From NCBI RefSeq assembly GCF_025698545.1, contig NC_068567.1, positions 3,782,001 through 3,846,000 on the forward strand: DNA of 64,000 bases, written 5' to 3'. The translations under genes were made by a program, and so were the position numbers. Each line of letters opens with the position of its first letter. Position 1 is the stretch's first letter. Positions 34,624 to 46,800 of the stretch are shown one piece after another. The stretch comes from Gossypium raimondii. Taxonomy: Eukaryota; Streptophyta; Magnoliopsida; Malvales; Malvaceae. A model generated the notes under the pieces. That model searched no databases, was not told the DNA's origin, and saw only the letters and a program-made list of their open reading frames with translations.

Positions 34624-35222
34624 TCCGTCCGGCCCGACGGCCCACCCGAAATATGAGAGGGTTTGAGTAAAAATATAGGCCCGAAATATGGGTTTGGACA
34701 AAAAACGAGGTACGTTTAGAAAATGGGCCAGGCCTCGGGCAAAATATTTTTGGCCCGAATATAATAAATATATTTTTTTTAAAAATAAATTTCTCATTTC
34801 CCCTCCCCATTTCCCATTTCCCTAATCCCGTAAATTTTGAAATTTATTTTTTATTTTTATTTTAAAATTTTTAATTTTTATATTTCAAATTTTAAATTTT
34901 AATTTTAATTATTAGTATTGTTAAATTTGTTGATATGATATTTCATGGGCAAGGGTTCCACTCTAAAATAAAAATAGAAATTTTTTTAACTCTTTATAAT
35001 TTATAAAATTTTAAAATAGTAATGGTAAAATTACACTTTGCCCCTCAAATGATAAAAAAAGTTAATTTAATCTTTTAAAAACGGGCCGGGCCGGGCCAGG
35101 CTTGGGCTTAGTATTTTTTCCCGGGCCAGGCCTGGACAAAATTTTAGGCCCAAATATCGGGCCCGGCCCGGGCCTAGAAAGCGGGCTGAAATTTTTTTCC
35201 GGGCTCGGCCCATGATCACCTC
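34624..35222. mobile_element. hAT-type MITE, GGGCC family, in the copy 3 flank
   Basis: Same insertion as 22696-23334. The right target duplication TAAATAGG is kept at 35223-35230 and the left boundary is eroded. Confidence 0.8.
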
Positions 35223-35230
35223 TAAATAGG

Positions 35231-36640
35231 AGGATAATGCGCCTCAACATACTCGAACTCACGTCTTTCACTAACAACAATGTCAATGCCAATTGAGCTA
35301 AAATTCAATCAGCAATATATATTAAATTATTAGATCAATAATTTTATATAAAAATTAAATGATATTTAGTTGAAATAAAAAAAATATTGAAAGTCATTAT
35401 GTGTATAAATTTTATATAAAATAACAAAATAAATACGATGAAAAATTAAAAGCTTTTTTTTTTCTTTTCAAAGTATCTAACTAATCATCTCTATTCTGTA
35501 GATCCATTAAGGAGATAGAAGCTGACCAAGAGTTTTAAAGCTGCTCCATACTAAAAACGATGATCAAACCCTCGATCATTGATTAACATCTCATCTAAAT
35601 CTCGTGATTATTTAAAAATTTCGTTTAATGTCATAAAGTATAAACATTCACCTAAAATAAAGTGAGTAAAAGGTCCTTTTAATTATTTCAATTTTTATAA
35701 TTTATTCTTCATGCCTTAAATTTTTTCCATTTTTTCCCCTAAACAACTCTTTTAAATTTGTCAAAGTTTTTAGGTGATTCAACCAATCTCTCAAATAAAT
35801 TCAATTCAATAAATTAATAAAAATATTTTTTTAAAATCGATTCAATCGTTCTGATCAACCGGTTTGACCCCTTATTTTGGATTGGTATCTCGATTGATTC
35901 TTGGTCCAATCGATTCTAAAAAGAGTGAGATTTGTTGCAGTGAATCTACTTGGGAGGTTCCTCTATTATAGCGATCTAATCAAATTAGTCCATATACTAT
36001 TAAAAAGAATCAAATAATGCCAAATTAGAATAGAGTTTATATTTACTCTTTAAAAAATATCATTTACTATTTAATAGAGTTAATATTTTTAAAACTTGTA
36101 TGATTCTATAAATGAAACCTTCTATTTGGAATTGAACTACAAATGAAAAAAAATTCAAAATATTTTTATACAGAAATGTTAACTCATTACAGTTTAAACT
36201 TATTTAATTTTTCTAATAGTTTATAAAATGAATTAACCTATTTAATAAAAAAACTAATTCGATTTACTCCTATAATTCACGAGTGTCCCAAATACTTTAA
36301 CCTAGCTGATTCTTTCCTTCATCACATGAAGAAATCTCATAACACATGTATCACATCAACTTTGATTTTTTTTTTTTGTAGCTATAAATATAATTAAAAA
36401 TCCTCAACTGCGAAAAAAAATAGAACAGAAAAAGGAGTGGATGATAGCTCTTTGGCAACCTTAAATAATTCATTCGGAGATATTTTTTCTATGATGAACT
36501 ATAAAAAGAGGATAAAGCTCTAACAACAACACGACTAGTACAACTTGAGCTCAAGTCATACCTGCGGCGGTAAACACCCTAACTATCAAGCAGACACATC
36601 TTTGGTGTATTTCGATTGCTTAACAATAGCATCCCTCACA
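35231..36640. other. 5' flank of copy 3, first version (3a), no gene
   Basis: Matches 23343-24539, including the two SINE-like pieces (about 35235-35300 and 36504-36593). A segment of about 250 bp at 35720-35950 recurs at 37480-37650, in the second flank version. Confidence 0.6.
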
Positions 36641-36653
36641 ATGATACTTACAA
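36641..36653 (+). other. Orphan exon 1a of the DUF4220 family
   Basis: ATG ATA CTT ACA A followed by an intact donor GTAAGT, identical to exon 1 of copy 1. The intron that follows is cut at about 37075, in the fold-back MITE, where a second flank begins. It could still splice to the acceptor at 40553 and be an alternative first exon of copy 3. Confidence 0.5.
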
Positions 36654-37075
36654 GTAAGTAGTAATAATTTGATTTTTTTTATCTGTTTATTTTCATTTAT
36701 CAAACTAAAAATAGTAATTATTTGGTAAAAAGATCTCTCATGTCTCTCTGAATTTCTAAAAATAGTAATCTAATTATTAATAATTTTCTAATATTAAAAA
36801 TATTTAATTTACGTTACTAACGAGTTGGATGAAAATGTTTAAATCCCCTATTTACTAAAAGAAGATTGAAAATATATTTTACAAAAAAATTATGAAAAAA
36901 ATATCTAATACTTATTACAAAACATTTAATTGAGTTGGTGTCACGGGTTAATTGGGTATTAACTCAATTACTAAAAACTAGGGTAAACAACACATATAGT
37001 TAGCCAACTATAAAATTTTTTAGGCACTTAAAATAAAAAGTTTGCAATTTAAGCACCCACGTTATATAGTTATTC

Positions 37076-38238
37076 TAGCAAGTTCCGACTATTATTATTA
37101 TATTTGTTCTTCTTTATAAATACGATGAAAATATTATTACTTGGTTATAAACTAATTTTTTTTTCTTTTTAAAATATCGAAGTAATCTTCCATATTCTAT
37201 AGATCTATTAAGCAGATAGATGTTGACCACGAGTTTTAAAGTTGCTCCTCCATACCCAAGGCGAGAATCGAACCTTCGACCACTGATTAAGGTAAAAAAA
37301 AATCATTATCATCTTATTTAAACTCTCGTGATTAATTAAAAAATATTTAATGTAATAAAGTATAAACATTCACCTAAAATAAAGTGAGTAAAAGGTCCTT
37401 TTAATTATTTCAATTTTTATAATTTATTCTTCATGCCTTCAATCTTGCTTACTGAACTTGCCCAATTAGCAGTCTGCTATTTCCAATCTCTCAAATCAGT
37501 TGAATTGAATAAATTAATAAAAATATTTTAAAAAATCGATTCAATCAGTCTAATCGACCAGTTCAATTCCTTATTTTGAATTGGTATTTCGACTGATTTT
37601 TGGTCCAATCGATTCTGAAAAGAGTGAGATTTGTTGCAGTGAATCTACTTGAGAGGTCCCTCTATTATAAGGGTCTAATCAATTTAGTCCATAAATTATT
37701 AAAAAGAATCAAATAAGGCCAAATCATAATAGAGTTTATATTTACTCTTTAAAATATATATATATATCATTTCTTGTTAAACAGAGTTAATATTTTTAAA
37801 GTTTGTATGATTTTATAAATGAAAGCTTTTATTTGGAATTAAACGCAATTAAAAGAATAATAATTTTCAAAACTTTTTATACAATAACTGTTAACTCTAT
37901 CACAATTTAAACTTATTTTATTTTTTAATAGTATATGAAATAAATTAACCCATTTAATAATAGTAAAATTAATTCGATTTAATCCCTATTATACATGGAC
38001 TTCCCAAATACTTTAATCGAACCTATTCTTTGCTTGATGACATGAAGAAATCTTATAACACATGTATCACATCACCATTGATTTTTTTTTTTTTTTGCAG
38101 CTAAAAATATAATTAAAAATAGAGAGAAAGGAAAAGAAGAAGAAGAGGAGGAATATAGCTCTTTGGCAAGCTTAAATAATTCAGATATATTTGATCCTTC
38201 GGGCAGACACATCTTTGGTGTATTTTTGTTGCTTGACA
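37076..38238. other. 5' flank of copy 3, second version (3b), no gene
   Basis: Begins abruptly with 'attctagcaagttccgac', a sequence that lies upstream of the unit elsewhere (31090 and 21270). It then runs to exon 1b without the SINE-like insertion next to the exon. It includes a SINE-like stretch (about 37210-37330). Confidence 0.6.
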
Positions 38239-39329
38239 ATGGCATCCCTCTCAACACTGCTTACAAGTAAGTAGAACTATAATTTTACATCTTTGGGTCC
38301 ATAATTTGACTTTTCTTTTTTGTCATTTTATTTCCATTTATCATAGTAATAATTTAGTAAAAAAGTCTCAAAAAAATTAAAGCAATTTAATTTTATCAAT
38401 TTCAAAGTGAGCAAATGTTTTCTATCAATTGTATATTATTTTAATTGGTATAATAATAATTTTAGCCCTCAAAGTTTATACATTCTGTTAAACCGGTCTT
38501 AATTTAACAAAATTATCCGCAACATTTGTGTAAATGTTAAGGTTTTTAGAATTAAGGCTAGAATAACAAAATATGTAAATATCGAAAGCTAAATTTGTTA
38601 TTATACCAATCAAAATTATATACAACTGACGGAAGTAATTGTCCTTAATTGTTTACTTTGAAATTGACAAGGATTAAATTGCTCCAACTTTTTTTTTGAG
38701 ATGGACCAATTTACTCAATTTTAAAATTGAGAGAGACTGAAGAAATCTTTTACCTAATAATTTATATTTGTTTTTTGTTTATTTATTTAAATTTCTTTCA
38801 ATTTGTTGAGTTATGAAAAGTATTACCATGGGATGCACGTTTTACCTTAAAATAATTATAAAATATGTTTTAGCTTAAATTTTCTTTTTAATTTTTTAAA
38901 AATATAAAAATCATAAAAATTAAGAAAATAATAATAATAATCTAAAAATTATAACAAAACATGTTTTCCTAAAATTTATAGAAAATAATTAAAATTAATA
39001 AATAATTATAGAAATTTACATAAAAAGTATAGAAAATTATTTTTTAAAACCAGAAAAGTATAAAATTGTAAATAATTATAAAGAAATTAAAAATGATAAA
39101 TAATTGTAAATAATTATAAAAAGATAAAATTACAAAAAAATTTGTAGAAAATAGAAAATATGGAAATATGGAAATATACAAAATATATAAAATTTTCATT
39201 TTTTTCATTTTTTCATTTTCCCAAGACATAATTATTCAAAACAACAATTTACTCTCAAAATTATAGTTCCTTAAACATGTATTATTATAAATTACACTCA
39301 AATCCAATTATTAGATCACTTTTCAATTC

Positions 39330-39450
39330 AGTGCGATGGCCAGGGTGTTCACAACCTCAGGTATGGTCTGGGTTCGAGTCACAATAGTCATGTTGCTGTT
39401 AAGCCTTTGCCCTCTTCTTGTAACCCACCAAAAAAGATAGAAATATTTGG
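39330..39450 (+). mobile_element. SINE-like element in intron 1 of copy 3
   Basis: Plus-strand 'gcgatggccagggtgttcac' followed by 'tgggttcgagtcac' (a perfect B-box core), then 'cttgtaacccacc' and an A run. Related to the minus-strand pieces next to exon 1 of the other copies. Confidence 0.5.
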
Positions 39451-39884
39451 TGTCACGGGTTAAACGAGTATCAACTCAATTACCAAAAAAATTAGTGTAA
39501 TAGTCACCAAATTATAAAAAAATTCATTTTAGGCACTCAAAATAAAAAAAAAAAGTTTGCAATTTAAGCACTCACGTATCATAACTCGGTTATTTTTATT
39601 TTTATTTTTATTTTTACATAAATTTTCACCCATAATGATGGGTGTGCCATAATCTAGTACTCAATAAAAGTTTATATAAAAAACACATCAAACTTTAGTT
39701 GAAATGGTAAATTTGAAGGTCTAAAATTCATAAAGATCTAAATTTAAATCTCACCATATATGAATCTATATTGATTTTATATAAATATATATTTTAAAAA
39801 ACACTCACGTAATAATATAACTTATTTTTGTAAAACAAATCTATTTTATAATTTATGAATACTTTTTTCGGGATGCATGGTTAT

Positions 39885-40258
39885 TAGACTTGATGATGGG
39901 TTGGGTCACCCACCCAAAAAATGGGTTTGAACAAAAAATAAGGCTAATTTTTTAAACGAGTAGGGCCTTAGGCAGAATTTTTTTAACTCAAACTCCGACT
40001 TGAATCACATATCTATACCTTCTTCTTCTTCTTTTTTTTTGCATTTTCAATTTGTTATTTTTAGTGTGTTTAATGTATTATATTTTTTAACATTTATTTT
40101 TATATAAAATAATTTATTACATTCGAGCCGAGTCGAGCTCAAATTTAGTATTTTTAATATGGATTAAGCTTCAACCAAAATTTAAACTTATCTTTAAATT
40201 GAGTCAAACCCGAAACTAAAATGATCAGCACTGATTCAACCCGAACTTGACTTAACCC
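39885..40258. mobile_element. hAT-type MITE, GGGCC family, decayed, in intron 1 of copy 3
   Basis: Starts tagacttgatgatggg, at the position equivalent to 12011 and 25954. The right end is degraded. Confidence 0.5.
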
Positions 40259-42649
40259 TGATTAGTACTCAATCTAAGACATAGATTATTAATGACTAAA
40301 AGGAATGTTTGGTGTTAGAATTTGTCCACTCGAGATTCAAATAAACATCAACACTGGCATATCCAATTTTAAGCAAATCAAGCTCCTAGACATGATAGAG
40401 AATAAGGTGGAGCAACACGATTTGAATTTGGATAAACAAGTGTCCTTCTTATAACTACGAACTAAATAATTAAAAAGTCTTACACATGCTTAATTCCCGG
40501 AATAGATGAAAAATCTTTCAACAGTAATGCTTAACATTTTTGTTGAATTCCAGTTGCAAGTGCAATGCTGTTCCTAGCGGTCAAGGATAAATCGGGTTTG
40601 AAAACGGTGTCGAATCATATAATATTGTCTTGGCTGAAATGGGAAATCCGGGTAATGGTAATCCTCAGCCTCACCATTCAATTTATACTGATAAGATTTG
40701 GGAATCGGCGGAGATTCAGCGGCAGATATTCAAAGTCGGTCTGCCTTTTGGTTTGGACCCTATACATATCTGCAGATTGGTTGGCCACATTAGCCTTGGG
40801 TAGAAAGGATAAAAAAGCCAGTCCTCTGCTTCTATTTTGGGCCTCATTCTTGCTCTTGTATTTGGGTGGCCCAGATACTATCACCGCTTACTCATTGTCG
40901 GACAATGAAGTCTGGCCTCTACATTTCTTTGGGTTGTGTTTCCAAATTGGAGTGGCTCTCTATTCATATGCCAATTTCTGGACAATAGCATCAAAATCGC
41001 TCATCTTTACGGCCATTCCAATATTCACTGTTGGAATTATCAAGTATGGGGAAAGGGCTTGGGCTCTCTTCAACGCTAGTAGCGTCCGGTTTAGGAAATC
41101 TGTGTTTTCTGATGACCAAGGTTCCCCATTGGAAGTTGAGCATTCACAGACGTCGCCATCAGAAAGAGGTATGCGTTTGACGTTGGAAGAATACTTGGAG
41201 CCGAAACAAATTAAGGGGAAATACGGAGATCTTTAGCGAGCCTTTCATTTGTTTCAAGTGTTCAAGCCCATGTTTGCAGATCTCAAGCTCAGAATTTACA
41301 AAAATTTGAGTTACGTATTTGAGCTGGACCAGACCAAAGTTAATGCAGAAGCGGCCTTCACAATTGTGGAGATTGAGCTTGGATTCCTTTATGATCTGCT
41401 GTATACAAAGATTCGTATAGTTATAACTCGACCCGGTGTAATTCTTCGCTTCATTTGCTTATCCTTCACCACCTTCGCACTGCTTGCCTTCATCTTCGTC
41501 GTTGGTAAGCATGAACACTCCCGAGTTGACGTTGGCATTAGCTACTTGTTAATGGGTGCTGCCATCTTTCTTGAAATTTATTCCGCCTTCCTGCATCTTA
41601 GATCGGATTGGGGAATCTACTGGTTAGCCCAACAAAACAATGGGTTTCTTAGGGGTATTGGTTCTAAGTTGGTTCGTTTCACTAAGTCCAAGGGGGGAAT
41701 TCAATCCATGGCACAGCGCAGCCTGCTAGATTATTGCCTACCGCCCAGGAAACTGAATCTTGCAGCAGTTTTTAAGTTCCTCTACTCTGAGGATAGTATG
41801 GGGAAGTACATAAGGACCGGTTGGAGAGATGTAACTCCCGAATTGCAACAGTTTATCTACTCAGGTCTCCAAGAAAAACGGAAAAAATACGCAGAGACCG
41901 AGTTCAAAAATCTCTCAGAGTTATTGCATGATAGAGGTTCAAGTGTGCTTAAAGGAATGGAAGGGTCATCTGAAGACATTCTTTGGAGTGTATGCGAGGT
42001 TGAATTCACCCACAGTCTGCTCCTATGGCATGTTGCTACAGAAGTTGTTTTCCATGACGACAATCACCGGCATCGAGCCGTGCAACTCGAGCCGTATTGC
42101 CGGATAAGTAAGGCCTTATCTGATTATATGATGTACCTTTTTTCTCGATATCCCGCAATGCTTCCCGAAGGGATTGGTCACATAAGGCTCCGTGATACCT
42201 GCACTGAAGCGATGAACTTCACCCTCGACGAAGTCCAATTCAATGAAGCTGTCAGAGGGTTGTTTGGGGTGGACATTAGATCTCGGTCATTCTTAATCCA
42301 GATGGGAAGTTCAAGGAAGTCCGCATTCTTTGAAGGGTGCGACATCGCCAAGCATTTGCAGAGTTTGGTATCTGATTTCCGATGGGATAACCAAGATAAA
42401 TGGAAACTGATAGCTGATCTGTGGCTGGACATGCTGACTTATGCCGCGGCTCACTGTTCGTGGAAAAAGCATGCGAGGCGACTCAAGTATGGTGATGAAT
42501 TCTTAACCCACGTTGCACTTCTCATGGCACATCTTGGTTTGAGTAAGAAAATTCAAATGGTGCCATTGCCCAAAATGCTTCAAGAAGTCGATTTTGAGCC
42601 TAATTTTCATTGGGATAAGCTTAACCGATTGCTTTCTTACTTGGCTTAA

Positions 42650-43828
42650 ATTATATATAGTTGTAATGGTGGACACGTACAAAAGCTTAAGATTTTTATT
42701 TTCGAATTACGTTGTACTAAATAAAATTTTATCACAATCATAGTAATAAAGAACATCTTTTTAAAGAATAAAAAGAAAAGAAAAATCATAATTAGCACCA
42801 ACCAGTTCCCCATTTTTTGTTTACATTCTGTTAATCATAGATTTGGTTAAGTCAAAACAAAATTTTAAATTCACTTTTTAAGTTTGGGCTTATCTTTAAA
42901 ATGGATTTGAAATTCTACCCAAGCCTAGTCTAAATTAAAATTGTTAAATCTAAGTTTGACTTAGCCTGCCCTTATTGAAATTTTTAAGATTTTTTATATA
43001 AAACTAATTTTAAAAAATGATACATCAAATATGGTAGCAAAACAAAAACATAACGGCAGTAAAACAACAACGCAACAGCAGGAAAAAAAATGTCATGCGT
43101 CTCTTTTTTTAAATATTTTTTACTATACCCTATATTTTAAAACTTCTCTTTAAATATTATATATAATATTCTAATTTATATTTCTCCTCATGAATTCTAT
43201 ATCGATAAAAGTACTATTGAAGTTCATGTGTTAAGAGTCGGGTTTATATTGTCCATTTTATTTTAAAAATGGTAAATTAGTCTTTGTATATTAGATTAAA
43301 GAGCAAACTAATCATTTTATTAAATTTCATTTATTTCTACTATTGAAGAATCGGTGCAGCTGACAAAATAATTAGAAGTTATACGTAATGTACTATGTGT
43401 ATCTCATCCTGACCTATAAAAACTGTATATTAAAATTTTTAAAATGTGTTTATATTCTTTTTTTTTTTAAAACCGGTTCCCATGTTAAACTTTTGATTTC
43501 TAAATTAATCAATTGAATTGAACAGTACTGATTCGTTATTGCTAGGGAGCATTGCTTGCCAAGTAGTGAACACTCTCATCAGGGACGGATGCATATAAGA
43601 ACTGTGCTTGAATGGCATATTAATAGGCAAAACCGAGATGAATTTATAAAATAAATTTCAATGCATTGGCTAAATGATACAACATAGACACCATTTGTGA
43701 TCTTGATGCTATAGCATTCCATCTTACATAATAAAGCACAATGCATTAAAATTCACTCTTATTCTACAGAAACACAGACTACAATGCAAACAGAATTCTA
43801 AAAAATCCATCATCATAAAATGAGACTC
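42650..43828 (+). repeat. 3' flank of copy 3 running into the DLH-1 3' UTR
   Basis: 42855-43090 is a MITE remnant. 43205-43745 is the module found at 1805, 14971 (partly) and 29478. Here the sequence continues past 'gcatta' into the DLH-1 3' region, instead of a LINE, so this is the undisturbed junction. 43600-43828 also resembles the flank after DLH-2 (51690-52011). Confidence 0.8.
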
Positions 43829-46800
43829 TTACTTGACATACTTCAAAAGCCATTCCAGCATATCTTGATGCGCTTCGTTAGCACGTGCCACAGCAGTTGA
43901 ATTATTAATATCATATCTGAGCGTCCATCCATGAGAACAATTAGGAAATACCTTCACAAACCTATCAACCTGCAAGAGAAGAGAAGAGAAGAGAAGGATA
44001 TATTTGATCTTTTTTGTTAGTGTGCTTGGTAAAATAAATAGAAAAAAACTGAAAGAAAAAAGTAATTTTCTTTTCATGCTTCCGTGATAGAGTTGAAATT
44101 GAGAAAAAAGAAAATGAAACTTTTGCAAAATGTGTAATTTTGAACTAACATAAATTCCTCTCATTTTATTTGTTCATATCATTCCAATTAAAAATGGTAT
44201 CTCTCTTTTTTGGGTTCTCACCTCTTTTTTTTTCTTAACAAACACATTCAAAATGTATGTTCTTTTACACTTTTCGTCTTTTACTTTCGATCTCTCACAC
44301 ACTTGAATTATTATATTTGGTGAACCCTTCATTTAAATGAAAAGCATTAAAATCCATTCAAAAATAGAGTTAGTTAAACAAGAATAGTATTGTAATCGAC
44401 AGAAAATCCAAATTGATCATAGAGAATGCAATTTATAAAGATAACAAGCAGACAGTATGATACAAGGCATGGGGGCTTCTTACCTTATTCGCACTTAAGA
44501 TGTCATCAAACTGTTTTAAAACTGCTGGGGAAGCCAAATGGTCAAGCTCAGCTCCCAATATCGCAATGGGCAGCTTCACACCTGCAAATATTCCCACACT
44601 ATCACTGCAGCTTGATGTGTTCAATTTTTAGTGAAACATTTGTCTTAGAACCTTAAAAACAGCTAAGGTTTAATTCTCTAATCTAAGTTTGCTATGGCTA
44701 AAGACTCCATAAACTATGAAGTCAAGATAGATTCTAATTAAGTAATGCAAGTAAAACAGGAAAGCTCTCTTAAAGTAATCATCTAATAACTCCAACCATG
44801 CCCAAAACTTCAATTTTTGCATTAAGTGTATCATCAAAACAGTTTCATGCTATAGATTATGGAAAAAGCACACTTGGCAATCATCATAGAAGGACAAATT
44901 TTCTCATGTCAAGAAAGTTGCATGAATGTGCTAATGGTATTAGGGTATTCAAGGTCATCAATATTGCAATGTTGCTCAAACATGATAACCTACAAAATAC
45001 AAGTAATATTTTATTAATATAACAAAATTATAATATTAAAATTAAAATACTAAATAACATTTTAATTTGAAAACAGAACTAAATCTATTAAAATTCTGAA
45101 AAATAAGAATTATATTATATATAACATTTTTTTTTAAAAGTTAAAAGAAAGCATGGAATTTAGTTTTGAATTTGATTCAAAAATATAATTCTGAGAAGGT
45201 AAGATATGATATGAAACAATTAAAATTTTGAGAGGAAATTTTAGTTCCGAAAAAAAATTAGTATAATTTTACAGCTCACTTCATCTTGGCAACAAAAGTT
45301 TTTTCACCTTGTGAATGAAAATTAAATCATCTTCTAAGGTGAAGATCTAATCATTCTCTATGACCTAAGATCACTGCTACAAAAGATCGTTCAGTTCTTC
45401 TCTAATTTGGTGATTTCACAATATGTAAAAACACCATAGTTTTATAGGTGAACCCCATACCTAAAACAACCTTAGAGTGAAGGAAGAGAGGCAAGAGATT
45501 TTTTTTTTTATTAAAATGGTATAAGAACCTTTCCTTTAAAAAACTATGAATCCTAAAATGGTATATGAAACTGAATCCTAATGCAAGAACCTAAGCACAT
45601 TATTCACAGAGAGTTCAACCAGCCCCAAAGCATAGGAGACCTCACCTTAAACTTAGTCATTAAATCCAAACCAATTTGTAGTGAAATGAACAACAATTTA
45701 TAACTGACCTAAAAAGAGGAGAGAAGCAGAATCTTACTCTTGATATCAGCCACAGTCACATATGAAGGATGTAATATCACAGCAGCTTGAATAAGTTCAG
45801 CCTTTGTCAGTTCAACCACAGCTTTAGCTGAGGTAATCAAAAGACTTGGTATTAGCCATCTAGTAATAAAATGGTCACAAAATTATATGAAAAAAATATC
45901 TTGAAACCATAACTGGTGCATAACATGCTTGTATAATCATAGTAAATATCTTATATGAAACCACTTAAGAGTACAGTGCATATAAACTCACCACCCCAAC
46001 AGAACCCAGCAGCTCCAATTGATGAAAACCCTTTACTTTTCAAAGCATCAATCATTAGCTTTGCATCTTCAAAACCTTTTACCTAAAGGAAGATTTAAAT
46101 GCACAAGGACATAAACTTCAAAAGAGATTCATCATTAAACATTAAATGCTTCCCTAGATAATGGTGTAGAAATACAGAATGAACGGAACAAATTCAAAAT
46201 CAAACCTATATCTATTATGAAGAGACTAAAACATTAGCTTTGCATCTTCAAAACCTTTTTCCTAAAGGAAGAATTAAATGCACAAGGACATAAACTTCAA
46301 AAGAGGTTCATCATTAAACATTAGATTCTTCCCTAGGTAATGGTGTAGAAATGCAGGATGAACGGCACAAATTCAAAATCAAACCTATACCTATTATGAA
46401 GAGACTAAAGCCAGTGTAGAAAATTAGAGTCCATAATACAATACAAAAGGAATAAAAATGAGATAAACAAAGATTGAAAAGTATGCCATTCCTTATAAAA
46501 TTTGATCGATAACCAATTTCAAGTATTTGTCAGAAGGCCACTAACCGGTGAATGATCCTTCATCCAAGCATCTTTTGGTCTATCAGGATTATTAGGGTCA
46601 TAGGGTTCTCCATTAAAGAAGTCAGGAACCACCGCATAGAACCCAGCATCTGCAACCTTGTCAGCGATCTTTCTATACAACCAAGAGCAACTGAAATTAG
46701 GTTACAGAAGCTGTACAGTTCAACTCAAGATGCTAGATAGAACAAACTATTTAGAGGCATGTCAAATCTTAATTTGTTTCAACTGTGTCACAGTCACCCT

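Larger units (their letters stand above)
38239..42649 (+). pseudogene. DUF4220/DUF594 gene, copy 3 (one premature stop)
   Basis: Exon 1b (38239-38266) encodes M-A-S-L-S-T-L-L-T and has a GTAAGT donor. Exon 2 starts at 40554 after 'gaattccag'. Joined, the frame reads without a gap into M-L-F-L-A-V-K-D-K. This supports the start codon, which is ATA in the other copies. The frame ends at TAG 41234-41236, where copies 1 and 2 have TAT/Tyr, giving 236 residues that keep the first five membrane segments. The same frame continues open to 42647-42649 with the last membrane pair, the long central region and DUF594. Apart from that codon it is intact. It is either a recent pseudogene, a truncated DUF4220-only protein or a sequencing error. 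Intron 1 is 38267-40553. Confidence 0.9.

Noticed and set aside
44426-45022. Plus-strand ORFs of 74-76 codons opposite DLH-1
   Set aside because: They lie over DLH-1 exon and intron sequence on the other strand, with no start context or domain.
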